Assembly (NCBI GenBank): GCA_036501025.1
Contig: DASYBB010000096.1
Span: 1 to 64,000 of the forward strand
Length of the DNA: 64,000 nucleotides
DNA from: DASUBV01 sp036501025
GTDB taxonomy: Bacteria; Actinomycetota; Actinomycetes; Streptosporangiales; Streptosporangiaceae
Direction: 5' to 3'
Made by a program: the position numbers and the translations under genes
Notes under the pieces: generated by a model
Database searches by the model: none
What the model was told of the DNA's origin: nothing
Seen by the model: only the letters and a program-made list of their open reading frames with translations
Shown: positions 53,101 to 62,300 of the stretch, in pieces
Layout: every line of letters begins with the position of its first letter
Numbering within the stretch: position 1 is the first letter of the stretch

Positions 53101-53886
53101 TCAGCCGACCATCCAGCGCGCGCTGACGGCGAGCGCGGCGACGGCCACCAGCCCGAAGACGGTGACCCACACCGCGCCCGGCAGCCGGGTGAGCCGGGCC
53201 AGCTGATCGGCATCGGTCCGCCGCGGGCCGCCGCCGCGCCGCCGCTCGCCCTGCAGCTCGATCACCGGCCGCACGCCGCCCAGCAGCATGAACCAGGTCA
53301 TCGCGTACCCGAACCCGGCCTGGACGACCGGCGCGGCGAGCAGGCTGACGGCCGCGATCGCGCCCCCGGTGGCGAGCACAGCGAGCATGCCGTAGACGTT
53401 CCGGATGGCGATGATGAGCCCGGCCAGCAGCACCAGGCTGAGCAGCAGCATCGCGGTCAGGTGGCCGACGGCCAGCAGCGCCGCCGCGCCGAGGCCCAGC
53501 AGCGACGGCGCCGGGTAGCCGGCCGCGCAGGTGAGCACGATGCCGGGACCGGTCGGCCTGCCCGCCGACTCGGTCACCCCGGCCGTGCTGCGGTACAGCC
53601 GGACGCCGCTCAGGTGCCGGCCGGTGACCAGCGCCACCAGCGCGTGCCCGCTCTCGTGCACGATCGTCACCACGATGCGGGCCAGCCGCCAGGCCCGCGG
53701 CGAGGCCACGGCGGCCAGCGCGACCGCGCCGCTGACCAGGACCAGCCACAGCGGCGGCCGGGGCTGGGTGGCCAGCGCGTGCTGCCACAGCCCGCCGGCC
53801 CGGTGCGCCACGCCCCCGGCCTGCGGCCAGCCGCGCGCCAGGCCGGCGGCATGCCGCAGCGCCGCGCCCGCTGGCGCCCCGTCCAT
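53101..53886 (-). CDS. M50-type (site-2-protease-like) membrane metallopeptidase
   Basis: This protein of about 261 residues has about six transmembrane helices and the zinc motif HESGH (in IVVTIVHESGHALVALVTGR). A later AVGH or GGIRNV-like segment and the C-terminal Asp ligand in TDADQL are less clear. M50 proteases cut membrane-bound anti-sigma factors or signal peptides. ATG at 53886 (MDGAPAG) is chosen; the frame is open further upstream but Pro/Arg-rich. Length is short for RseP (no PDZ domain), like the compact actinobacterial M50B group. Confidence 0.75.
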   Translation of the reverse strand: MDGAPAGAALRHAAGLARGWPQAGGVAHRAGGLWQHALATQPRPPLWLVLVSGAVALAAVASPRAWRLARIVVTIVHESGHALVALVTGRHLSGVRLYRSTAGVTESAGRPTGPGIVLTCAAGYPAPSLLGLGAAALLAVGHLTAMLLLSLVLLAGLIIAIRNVYGMLAVLATGGAIAAVSLLAAPVVQAGFGYAMTWFMLLGGVRPVIELQGERRRGGGPRRTDADQLARLTRLPGAVWVTVFGLVAVAALAVSARWMVG

Positions 53887-54157
53887 CCGTGTTCCCAGCA
53901 CTCGCCCTGCCCTGAGGCCGGCGGCCGCCGCCGGCGTTTGCCTGCCAGGGTAGGCCACCCCGGCCGCCGCCGGTCCCGATCGGGGCCACCGCCCCGCGCC
54001 GCCGGCCCGGCCCCGCGACGGCGCCAGGATCCATACGAAACGCTGGCCCGGCCCCGGCCGCCCGTCCCCGGCGCGGAGGCCTGGGCGGCGGGGGCCACAT
54101 CGGCCAGGGGCGCCGGCCCCGGCGGGCCCGCGCCGGCCGGCTGGCAGGATATGGCCC

Positions 54158-55591
54158 ATGAACGAGCTAGCGGCGCAGCAGGTGCACACGTCGGTCGCTG
54201 GAGCCTGGGCCGATCAGGTCCTGCCCAGCCTGTCCGGCCTCATCGAGATCCCGGCCCTGTCGCCGGCCTTCGACCGGTCGTGGGCGGCCAGCGGCCAGCT
54301 CCGCGCCGCCGCCGAGCACGTCCGCGACTGGATCGCGGCCCGCGGCCTGCGCGGCGCCCGGTGCGAGATCATCGAGCTCGAGGGCCGCTCGCCCCTGCTG
54401 CTGGTCGAGGTGGACGCGTCGCCGCAGGCGGCGGCCGCGGGCACCGTCCTGCTGTACGGGCACCTCGACAAGCAGCCGCCGGTGGGCGGCTGGTCGGAGG
54501 GCCTCGGCCCGTGGCAGCCGGTGCTGCGCGACGGCCGCCTCTACGGCCGCGGCGCGGTCGACGATGGCTACAGCGGGTACGCCGCGGTCACCGCGCTGGA
54601 GGCGGTGACGGCGGCCGGCGGGGAGCACGCCCGGGCGGTGGTGCTGCTGGAGACCGGCGAGGAGTCGGGCAGCCCGGACCTGCCCGCGTACCTGGAGCAC
54701 CTGGGCGGCCGGCTCGGCGACGTGACGCTCGTGGTGTGCCTTGACGCGGGCGGCGGCGACTACGGCCGGCTGTGGCTGACCAGCAGCCTGCGCGGCGTCG
54801 TCCAGGCCACCGTCACGGTCCGCGTCCTGCGCACGCCGCAGCACTCGGGCATAGCCAGCGGCGTCGTGCCCAGCTCGTTCCGGATCATGCGCCAGCTGCT
54901 GGACCGGGTCGAGGATCCGGTTACGGGCGAGATCAGGCTCGCCGCCATGAACGTCGCGATCCCGGCTGAGGTCCGCGCCGCCGCGCAGGCCGCGGCCGCC
55001 GCCCGGCCGGGGGCGCTGCGGACGATGTTCCCGCTCGTCGAGGGGATGCGGCCGGCCAGCGAGGACGAGGTCGAGCTGATCCTGAACAACACCTGGCGGC
55101 CCACGCTGTCGGTGCTCGGCGCGGGCGGGCTGCCCGAGCCGGCCGACGCCGGGAACGTGCTGCGGTCCGCGACGTCGCTCGCGCTCGGCGTCCGGCTGCC
55201 GCCGACGGCTGACGCGCACGCCGCCCTGGCCCAGCTCGAGCAGGCCCTGACCGCCGACGTGCCCTACGGCGCGCAGGTCGAGCTGAGCGGGCTGGCGGCG
55301 GAGGACGGCTGGTGCGCCCCGGCGGCGGCGCCGTGGCTGGAGGACGCGCTGGCCGGCCTGGGCCAGCGGGTGTTCGGCCGGCCGGCGGCCAGCATCGGGA
55401 TCGGCGGCTCGGTGCCGTTCATGGGGCTGCTGGGCCGGCTGTACCCGCGGGCGCAGTTCGTGGTCACCGGCGCGCTCGGCAGCGACTCGAACATGCACGT
55501 GCCCGACGAGTGGCTGAACGTCGGGTTCGCCATCCAGGTGACCGAGGCCGTGGCGCACATCCTGGACGCGCACGCCCGCGTCTCGAGCTGA
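54158..55591 (+). CDS. M20-family metallopeptidase (dipeptidase-like)
   Basis: This 477-residue zinc peptidase has YGHLDKQPP (His and Asp ligands), GRGAVDDGYSG, the catalytic Glu in LETGEESGS, CLDAGGGDYG, and a C-terminal His in GSDSNMHVPDEW. A dimerisation domain lies at about 220-360. It probably hydrolyses dipeptides or N-acyl amino acids in the cytoplasm. It precedes the enoyl-CoA hydratase gene by 11 bp, a two-gene operon with AAGGAG at the junction. Confidence 0.85.
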   Translation: MNELAAQQVHTSVAGAWADQVLPSLSGLIEIPALSPAFDRSWAASGQLRAAAEHVRDWIAARGLRGARCEIIELEGRSPLLLVEVDASPQAAAAGTVLLYGHLDKQPPVGGWSEGLGPWQPVLRDGRLYGRGAVDDGYSGYAAVTALEAVTAAGGEHARAVVLLETGEESGSPDLPAYLEHLGGRLGDVTLVVCLDAGGGDYGRLWLTSSLRGVVQATVTVRVLRTPQHSGIASGVVPSSFRIMRQLLDRVEDPVTGEIRLAAMNVAIPAEVRAAAQAAAAARPGALRTMFPLVEGMRPASEDEVELILNNTWRPTLSVLGAGGLPEPADAGNVLRSATSLALGVRLPPTADAHAALAQLEQALTADVPYGAQVELSGLAAEDGWCAPAAAPWLEDALAGLGQRVFGRPAASIGIGGSVPFMGLLGRLYPRAQFVVTGALGSDSNMHVPDEWLNVGFAIQVTEAVAHILDAHARVSS

Positions 55592-55602
55592 AGGAGCACG
55601 CG

Positions 55603-56448
55603 ATGGACAGCTGGCTGGATGACGCCGATGCCCTCGACACCGGAACCGGCGACCTGCTGGCCGGCGTGGCCGACGGCGTCGCGACCATCGTCCTGAACCG
55701 GCCGGACCGGCGGAACGCGCTGTCCGAGGAGATGCTCGCCGGCCTGGCCCGGGTGCTGGACCGGCTGGAGGCCGCGGCCGGCGTCGGCGCGCTGGTCATC
55801 ACCGGCAGCGGCCCGGCCTTCTGCGCGGGCGGGGACGTGAAGGGGTTCAGCGAGCGCGGCGGCGAGGGCGGGACGTCCGGGCAGGTCGACCCGGCCGCGG
55901 TGGCGGCGCAGCGCGAGTCGCAGCGCGCGACCGTCGGGCGGCTGCACGCCTTCGCCCGGCCGGTCATCGCCGCGCTGCCCGGCGCGGCGGCCGGCGCCGG
56001 GCTCGGCTTCGCGCTGGCCGCGGATCTGCGGATCGGGACGCCGCGCACGGTCATGACCACCGCCTTCGCGCGGGTCGGCCTGCCCGGCGACTACGGGACG
56101 GCCTGGCTGCTGCGGCAGCTGGTCGGCCCGTCCCGGGCCGCCGAGCTGATGTTCCTGAGCGACCGCCTTGACGCGGACACGTGCCTGCGCCTCGGGCTGC
56201 TCAACTGGGTCGTGCCCGAGGCCGAGCTCCGGCCGCGGACGGCCGAGCTGGCGGCCCGGCTGGCGCGCGGACCGCGCCTGGCCCTGCGCGGCATGAAGCG
56301 CAACCTGCTGCTGGCCGGGCAGGCGGGCCTGGACGAGGCGATGGACGTCGAGGTCGCGCTGCACAAGGAGTGCGGCGTCACCGACGATCACCGGGAGGCG
56401 GTCGCGGCGTTCATGGAGAAGCGCGAGCCCCGGTTCAGCGGCGCCTAG
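55603..56448 (+). CDS. Enoyl-CoA hydratase/isomerase-family protein
   Basis: This 281-residue crotonase-fold protein has ATIVLNRPDRRNALSEEM at the N-terminus, oxyanion-hole motifs PAFCAGGDVKGF and LPGAAAGAGLGFALAADL, and LPGDYGTAWLLRQLVG. The second catalytic Glu position is Asp/Gly, so the reaction could be isomerisation or hydration of an unusual acyl-CoA. It shares the operon with the M20 peptidase and overlaps the convergent aminotransferase by 4 bp. Confidence 0.85.
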   Translation: MDSWLDDADALDTGTGDLLAGVADGVATIVLNRPDRRNALSEEMLAGLARVLDRLEAAAGVGALVITGSGPAFCAGGDVKGFSERGGEGGTSGQVDPAAVAAQRESQRATVGRLHAFARPVIAALPGAAAGAGLGFALAADLRIGTPRTVMTTAFARVGLPGDYGTAWLLRQLVGPSRAAELMFLSDRLDADTCLRLGLLNWVVPEAELRPRTAELAARLARGPRLALRGMKRNLLLAGQAGLDEAMDVEVALHKECGVTDDHREAVAAFMEKREPRFSGA

Positions 56449-57608
56449 TCCGGGGCCGCTGCCGCCAGCACGGCGAGCGCGGCCTCCACCCCGTCGCCGG
56501 TGCGCACCGGCACGCCGAGGTCGGCCAGGGTCCGGCCGAGGGCCATCAGCCCGATGGCCGGGTTCAGGCCGCGCGCCGTCGGCCCCATGTGGCCGATCCG
56601 GACCAGGTTCCCGGCGCCCTGGCCGTCGGCCAGCATGACCCCGTACCGGGCGCGGGCGTGGTCGCGGACGGCCTCGTGGTCGAGGCCGTCGGGGACGGCG
56701 ATGGCGGTGACGCTGGCCGCCGCGACGGCCTCGCTGGCCGGCCAGATCCGCAGGCCCATGGCCGCGACGCCGGCCCGGCAGGCCCGGGCCGCGGTCTCGT
56801 GCCGCGCGATCGACGCCGCCACCCCCTCGGCGAGGAGCTGCTCGCAGGCGGCCGCGACGCCGTAGACCTCGCTGACGGACGGCGTGTAGGGGAACTGCCC
56901 GCGCCCGTGCCACTGCTCGCGCCAGTCCAGCAGGGACAGGAACGAGGCGCGCGGGGCCGCCGGGTTGGCCTCGATCGCGGCCCACGCCGGCGCGCTGACC
57001 GCGACCAGCGACATGCCGGCCGGCCCGGCCAGGCACTTCTGCGGCCCGGCCACGCACACGTCGAGCTGCCAGGCATCCGGGTGCAGTGCCATGCCGCCCA
57101 GCGACGCCACGCAGTCGACCAGGGTGAGCACGCCGCGGGACCGCGCGATCGGGCCGATCGCGGCGCAGTCGTTGAAGGTGCCGGACGGCGTCTCGCAGTG
57201 CACCACGCTCAGCAGCTCGATCTCGGGGTGCTCGTCCAGGTAGGCGGCGACCGCGGCCGGGTCGATGGCCTCGGCGTAGGAGGTCTCGATCTCGTGCAGC
57301 ACGGCGCCGAAGGCCTTCAGCCAGTACCCCATGCCCTTGCCGAACACGCCCGAGGCGAGGTTCAGCACGGCCATCCCCGGCCGCACCAGCGCCCGGGCCG
57401 CCGCCTCCAGGCCGAGGATGGCCTCGCCCTGCATGAGGATGATCTCGTTCTCGGTGCCGAAGACCTGGCCGACCCTGGCCTCCGCGGCGCGGAAGGCCTC
57501 CCGGAACACCGGGTCGTGGTCGTCGATGATGGGGCTGCCGAGCGCGGCGAGCGTGCGGGCACTCGCGGGGGACGGCCCGGCCGACAGGGTGAAGTCCGGC
57601 TCGCGCAC
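56445..57608 (-). CDS. Class V PLP-dependent aminotransferase (AGXT/pyridoxamine-pyruvate type)
   Basis: This 387-residue fold-type-I transaminase has the PLP Lys in VAGPQKCLAGPAG, Asp in LVDCVASLGG, LASGVFGKGMGYWLKAFG, and the C-terminal GHMGPTARGLN with substrate-binding Arg. The family includes alanine-glyoxylate and pyridoxamine-pyruvate transaminases. GGAGTCAC precedes the ATG. The gene is convergent with the hydratase and divergent from the NTPase-TPR gene across an AT-rich promoter region. Confidence 0.82.
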   Translation of the reverse strand: MREPDFTLSAGPSPASARTLAALGSPIIDDHDPVFREAFRAAEARVGQVFGTENEIILMQGEAILGLEAAARALVRPGMAVLNLASGVFGKGMGYWLKAFGAVLHEIETSYAEAIDPAAVAAYLDEHPEIELLSVVHCETPSGTFNDCAAIGPIARSRGVLTLVDCVASLGGMALHPDAWQLDVCVAGPQKCLAGPAGMSLVAVSAPAWAAIEANPAAPRASFLSLLDWREQWHGRGQFPYTPSVSEVYGVAAACEQLLAEGVAASIARHETAARACRAGVAAMGLRIWPASEAVAAASVTAIAVPDGLDHEAVRDHARARYGVMLADGQGAGNLVRIGHMGPTARGLNPAIGLMALGRTLADLGVPVRTGDGVEAALAVLAAAAPD

Positions 57609-58013
57609 GGGTGACTCCTTAACTGGAAACCGGCCGGCGGCCTGCGCCCGATGGCCGCTGGTGGCCCATCCTGGGGTCAGGTGTCCGGTTTTTACCGGCC
57701 AATTACTGGAACGTTAATTATCAGTATCCAAAGTGAATTACGGCATCATAGCGGCCGCCGCCGGGAGCGGCCGGCGGCCGCCGCCGGGCCGGCCGAACCC
57801 GGGGCCCAGACTGGCTACAGCGGGACCGGCCGATCCAGGTATGATCCACGAACCGCGGTCTAAAGCCCCGTGGACGATGCCTTAGCGGTTCTTCCCGGCC
57901 GGTGGGCGTCATTCAGGACGTTAGCTGGTATCTCGCCAGGCGGGCCCATTCGCCCGGCCCGGCGAGCCCCGGACGCCCTTGACCAGAACCGCCGAAGACC
58001 AGGAGGCCGCGGG
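57609..58013. other. Divergent promoter region, AT-rich patch and palindrome
   Basis: The stretch 57690-57755 is much richer in A and T than its surroundings and must hold promoters for the aminotransferase and the NTPase-TPR gene. CCGGT-TTTT-ACCGG (57685-57698) is a perfect 14-bp inverted repeat, and ACTGGAAC...CAGT lies next to it. AGGAGG at 58001-58006 serves the rightward gene. No small gene was found. Confidence 0.45.
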
Positions 58014-60203
58014 ATGACCCCCCAGCCATTCAACGAGATGGCTCCCGCCGGCCAGCCGGCGGCTGCGCAGGCGGCGCCCGTCCGGTCCGGCCCGGTACCG
58101 CCCCTCGCCGCGGGCTTCATCACCAGGCCCGAGACGGCCCCCGGCCTGGGCGGGACCCTGGTCCCCGGCCGGGTCGCGGTGATCGCGCCCGCCCGCCCGT
58201 CCGCCGAGCCCGGCCGCGACTGGCTGAGCGTAAGCGGGAAGACCCAGCTGGCCGCGCACTTCGCCGAGTCGCTGTGGCGCGCTCAGGAGCTGCAGCTGCT
58301 GGTCTGGGTCACGGCCACGAGCCGGGCCTCGGTGCTCTCGGGCTACGCCGAGGCGGCCGCGGCGGCGATGGGATCCGACCCGGCCGGCGAGGCCGAGGCG
58401 GCCGCGACGCGGTTCGTCAACTGGCTCGGGGAGACCGGCGTGCGGTGGCTCGTGGTCCTTGACGACGTCACCGACGGGGCCGACCTGGAAGGGCTGTGGC
58501 CGATGGGGCCGCGGGGCCGGCTCCTGATCACGACCAAGAACCCCGGCCGCCTGCCGCCGGAGGCCAAGGCCAACACGCTGCCGGTCGGGCCGTTCAGCCA
58601 GCGCGAGGCGCTCGGCTACCTGATGGGGCGGCTGACCGCCGACCTGGATCAGCGGCTGGGGGCGCTCGACCTGGTCACCGACCTGGAGTGCGAGCCGATG
58701 GCGCTCGCCCAGGCCAGCGCGGTGATCAGCGAGTCCACCCTGACCTGCCGCGACTACCGGGGCTATTTCGCCCGCCGCCGCGACCAGCTGGCCGAGGGCG
58801 GCACGATCGCGCCCGCCGGCGTGTGCTGGACCTTCGGGTTCGAGCAGGCCGGCCGGCTGTCGCCGGACGGCGCGGCGCAGTCGCTGCTGGCCATGGCCGC
58901 CCTCCTGGACGGGCACGCGATTCCCGGCGAGGTGTTCACCGCCCCGGCCGTGCTGAAGCACCTCGGCGCCGGCGCGGGCCAGGTCGCCGTCAGCCCGGAG
59001 CACGCCCGCGACGCGCTGCTCCTGCCCGCCCGGGCCGGCCTGCTGGAGATCGACCCGGCCGGCCGCTGGCCGATCATCCGGATGAGCCCCGTGCTGCAGG
59101 CCGCGCTGCGCGCGGTCATGCCCGCCGAGGTGCTCCGGCGCGCGGCCCGGGTGGCGGCCGACGCGCTGCTGGAGGTCTGGCCCGAGGACGACCGGAATGC
59201 CTGGGCCGCCGACCGGCTGCGGTCCTGCGCGGCCAGCGTCCAGCAGGTCGCCGGGGACCTGCTGTGGGCGGGCGGCTGTCACCAGCTGCTGCTGCGTGCC
59301 GGGCAGAGCCTGGACCGGGCGGGCCTGACCGGCCCGGCCGTCAGCTACTGGAGGGAGCTGATCGCGGTCAGCGACCGGGTGCTGGGCCGGGAGCACCCCG
59401 ACACGCTGGTGATCGGCGAGGACCTGGCCCGCGCGTGCCTGGCGGCGGGCCGGCCGGCCGACGCCGTTCCGTGGTTCCAGTGGGCGCTGACCAGCCGCAT
59501 CCGGGTCCTGGGACCCGACCATTCCGCCGCGATCGGGGCCCGGCGCAGCCTGGGGCATGCATTAATGGCGGCCCGGCAGTTCGATGAGGCCATTTCCGTG
59601 CTGGACGGGGCGGTCCGGGACTGCGAGCGCGTCCGCGGCACCGATCACCTGGACACGCTCGCGGCCCGCGACGACCTGGCCGACGCCTACGGCGCCGCGG
59701 GCCAGGCCGGCGCGGCCCTCCAGCTGCGCCAGCTGACCCTCAAGCAGCTGGAGATCCGCCAGGGCGCCCGGCACCCGGACACGATCGCGACCCGGCAGAA
59801 GCTGGCCGACGCCTTCCTGGCCGACGGCCGGTTCAAGGACGCGGTGAACCAGTACAAGCGGACCCTGGCCGACCGGGAGAAGATCCTCGGCCCGGACCAC
59901 CTGGACACGATCGGGTCCCGCGTCAGCCTCGGCTCCGCCTACCAGTCGGCAGGCAAGATGACCTCGACGATGCAGCTCTACGAGCAGGCCAGCGCGGGGT
60001 ACGAGCGCGTGCTCGGCCCGGACCACCGCGACACCCTGGCCCACCGGGCCAACCTGGCCAGCGTGTACGCGACGGCGGGCCGCCTGACCGACGCCAGCGC
60101 GCTGCTCCGCGACACCGTCGCGCGCTGCGAGCAGACCCTGCCCGCCGGGGACCCGCTGACCGAGTCGGTCCGCGAGAGCCTGTCGCAGATGCTGGGTCCA
60201 TGA
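58014..60203 (+). CDS. NTPase-TPR (NB-ARC-like) protein
   Basis: This 729-residue protein has an N-terminal P-loop NTPase region (about 60-280: SGKTQLAAHFAESLWRAQEL, then WLVVLDDVTDGADLEGLWPM and GRLLITTKNPGRLPPEAKAN), a winged-helix-like linker, and at least five C-terminal TPR_10/12 repeats (about 455-720; LGREHPDTL, LGPDHLDTI, LGPDHRDTL). The Walker A is DWLSVSGKTQ, missing the first Gly of G-x-x-G-x-G-K-T, so ATP binding may be weakened. ATG at 58014 has AGGAGG. Such proteins are STAND-type sensors in actinomycetes; the partner is unknown. Confidence 0.78.
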   Translation: MTPQPFNEMAPAGQPAAAQAAPVRSGPVPPLAAGFITRPETAPGLGGTLVPGRVAVIAPARPSAEPGRDWLSVSGKTQLAAHFAESLWRAQELQLLVWVTATSRASVLSGYAEAAAAAMGSDPAGEAEAAATRFVNWLGETGVRWLVVLDDVTDGADLEGLWPMGPRGRLLITTKNPGRLPPEAKANTLPVGPFSQREALGYLMGRLTADLDQRLGALDLVTDLECEPMALAQASAVISESTLTCRDYRGYFARRRDQLAEGGTIAPAGVCWTFGFEQAGRLSPDGAAQSLLAMAALLDGHAIPGEVFTAPAVLKHLGAGAGQVAVSPEHARDALLLPARAGLLEIDPAGRWPIIRMSPVLQAALRAVMPAEVLRRAARVAADALLEVWPEDDRNAWAADRLRSCAASVQQVAGDLLWAGGCHQLLLRAGQSLDRAGLTGPAVSYWRELIAVSDRVLGREHPDTLVIGEDLARACLAAGRPADAVPWFQWALTSRIRVLGPDHSAAIGARRSLGHALMAARQFDEAISVLDGAVRDCERVRGTDHLDTLAARDDLADAYGAAGQAGAALQLRQLTLKQLEIRQGARHPDTIATRQKLADAFLADGRFKDAVNQYKRTLADREKILGPDHLDTIGSRVSLGSAYQSAGKMTSTMQLYEQASAGYERVLGPDHRDTLAHRANLASVYATAGRLTDASALLRDTVARCEQTLPAGDPLTESVRESLSQMLGP

Positions 60204-60754
60204 CCTGCGGAAATAGCATGATGCGCCCTTAGCGGGCCGCCGTTGTGCCGCCATCCGGGGTGATGGAGGGGACCAATGGGGCAAATGGCCAGCCAGGGCC
60301 GGGGCAATAAGCTTAAAATGGGCCCGCACTTTCTTATGGGCTGATTCCGGGCATGCGCGAGCGCTGACACCCGTTCAAGGAGAGACCCCCATGACCTCCA
60401 GGCCGTTGTCGGCTGAGAGCTGGCTAGGTGCAGCCAGCTCGCAGCCGGGGAGAGAGCTTCCATGCAGCGCCGCGCGCGCTGTTCTCGGCAAAAATGCCTG
60501 GTCAGGCCGTCTGTGTCCCGGCTGAACCCCGGCCGCTGGCGTGGCTGGCCAGCGGCCTGCCGGGGCGAGCGACCTGAGCTGGGCCGCGGAGCGCGGCCAT
60601 GATGCGGCCACGGAGCCTGCCCGCCAGCGTCAGCGCGCCGGCCACCGGCGGGCCGAATCCGCTCACGGCGGGTCCGGCAGTCCGCCGCGGGCGCCGCAGA
60701 ACCCCCCCACGACATGCAGCACGAAGCTCTTCTTCGGGAAGGACGGATAGTTCC
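60204..60754. other. 551-bp region upstream of the NCS1 permease
   Basis: Apart from the possible peptide at 60391 there is no gene. The segment 60570-60720 is GC-rich with many short inverted repeats. I looked for TPP, purine and guanidine riboswitch cores and found none. Confidence 0.35.
60391..60525 (+). CDS. Possible 44-residue peptide in the permease leader region
   Basis: ATG at 60391 follows AAGGAG seven bases upstream and encodes MTSRPLSAESWLGAASSQPG followed by 24 more residues, ending at 60525. The ribosome site is much better than expected by chance, but no family is known. It may be a leader peptide of the permease gene or noise. Confidence 0.3.
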   Translation: MTSRPLSAESWLGAASSQPGRELPCSAARAVLGKNAWSGRLCPG

Positions 60755-62185
60755 ATGACCCCCAGATCCGCGGCACCGGACGACCAGGTTCGCCGGTACG
60801 TCGAGACGCACCACATTGACCACATCCCGCCCGCCGCCCGGCACGGCAAGAAGTGGCAGCAGCTCTTCTTCTGGGCCGGAGCCAACTTCAATGTGTTCAA
60901 CCTGTTCCTGGGCGGCGTGGTCGTGGTTATCGGCCTTACGTTCTGGTGGGCCATCATCGCGATCGTGGTCGGCGCGCTGATCGGCGGCCTGCTGATCGCC
61001 CTGCACGCCACCCAGGGCCCGCGCCTCGGCGTCCCGCAGACGATCCAGTCCCGGGGCCAGTTCGGCTTCTACGGCGCGGCCTTCATGTTCCCGGCCGTGC
61101 TGCTGCTCACCGTCGGCTTCATCGCCGCCCAGTTCGTGATCCAGGCCCAGAGCCTGCAGGCCGTCGGCGGCTCCCTCACCGTCCCGGAATGGATCCTGAT
61201 CCTGATCCCACCGGCGCTGATCGTCGGCATCTTCGGGTACCGGTGGATTCACCGGACCGTGCAGATCACCACGGTCGTCGTGGGCATCGGCCTGATCGTC
61301 ATGTTCATCCAGGCCGTGACCTACGGCAAGGACCTGCCGGCGGCGGAGGCCGGCCTGGCCCACCACCCGACCCTCGGCATTTTCCTGGCCGGCGTGGCGC
61401 TGCTGGTCATCGACCTGCTGAGCTTCGGCCCGTTCGTGAGCGACTACACCCGCTACCTGCCCGAGAACACCGCCCCGAAGCGGCTCTTCTGGGCGATCTA
61501 CTCGGGCAATGTCCTGGCCACCACCGCGGCCTGCGCGCTCGGCGCCTACCTGACCGCCCTGTTCGGTGTGGCCAGTGACCCGATCACGGACGTCGGCCAG
61601 GTATCCGGGAAGTGGGCGCTCGTCATCATGGGGCTGAGCCTGATCGGCTCCGACGCCTTCTGCGCCTACACCGGCACGTTCCAGGTGCTGGCCTTCGCCA
61701 ACATGTGGCGGCAGTTCAAGTCGGCGTCCGCGGCCCTGCGGATCATCCCGTTCGTGGTCGTCATGGGCACCGGCGTCGTGATCGCCCTCCTTGGCTACAA
61801 GTCGTTCGTGACCAACCTCTCCAACCTGCTGGAAGTCCTCCTCGGGATCTTCATCCCGTGGTCGGCGGTCAACCTGACCGACTACTTCTTCGTCCGGCAC
61901 GGCAACTACAACGTGGCGTCGTTCTTCGTCCCGGACGGCCGCTACGGCCGGTTCGCCTGGCGCGGGCTGGTCGCCTACGCCATCGGCCTCGTCCTCGAGC
62001 TGCCGTTCATCAGCCAGGCCTACTGGCAGGGATGGTTCGTCAAGGACCTGGGCGGCGCGGACATCTCCTGGGTCGTCGGCTTCGTCATCCCGGCCGCCCT
62101 CTACCTGTGGTTCGCCAAGGCGTGGCCGGTCCAGGACAGCCCCTCGGACCTGCCGGTCGGCGGCGTCCGGACCGCGGCTCTCTGA
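60755..62185 (+). CDS. NCS1-family nucleobase:cation symporter
   Basis: This 476-residue transporter has about 12 helices with N-terminal FFWAGANFNVFNLFLGG, GRQ-like SRGQFGFYGAAFMFP, DLLSFGPFVSDYTRYLPE and IPWSAVNLTDYFFVRHGNY, all typical of NCS1 (Mhp1/PurP/cytosine permease) carriers. It imports a nucleobase, hydantoin or allantoin-like compound with Na+ or H+. The neighbouring racemase suits hydantoin or amino-acid metabolism. ATG at 60755 follows GGGAAGGA; the upstream frame is non-coding. Confidence 0.88.
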   Translation: MTPRSAAPDDQVRRYVETHHIDHIPPAARHGKKWQQLFFWAGANFNVFNLFLGGVVVVIGLTFWWAIIAIVVGALIGGLLIALHATQGPRLGVPQTIQSRGQFGFYGAAFMFPAVLLLTVGFIAAQFVIQAQSLQAVGGSLTVPEWILILIPPALIVGIFGYRWIHRTVQITTVVVGIGLIVMFIQAVTYGKDLPAAEAGLAHHPTLGIFLAGVALLVIDLLSFGPFVSDYTRYLPENTAPKRLFWAIYSGNVLATTAACALGAYLTALFGVASDPITDVGQVSGKWALVIMGLSLIGSDAFCAYTGTFQVLAFANMWRQFKSASAALRIIPFVVVMGTGVVIALLGYKSFVTNLSNLLEVLLGIFIPWSAVNLTDYFFVRHGNYNVASFFVPDGRYGRFAWRGLVAYAIGLVLELPFISQAYWQGWFVKDLGGADISWVVGFVIPAALYLWFAKAWPVQDSPSDLPVGGVRTAAL

Positions 62186-62206
62186 CCCAGTGGCTCTCTG
62201 ACCCAG
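62176..62206 (+). repeat. 15-bp tandem duplication over the permease stop codon
   Basis: GGCTCTCTGACCCAG occurs at 62176-62190 and 62192-62206 with a one-base spacer. The first copy includes the stop codon (TGA 62183-62185) and the second repeats it 16 bases later. Confidence 0.6.
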
Positions 62207-62300
62207 CAGTCACTGAGCCAGGACATTCACCGGCGGGCAGGTCCGGCGCGACGCGCCAGTCCTGCCCGCCGTCCTGTCCGCCGCCCCGAACGGCGCCGCC

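Noticed and set aside
60204..60754. A TPP, purine or guanidine riboswitch before the NCS1 permease
   Set aside because: None of the conserved core motifs was found; CTGAGA-like bases occur only singly and without pairing partners.
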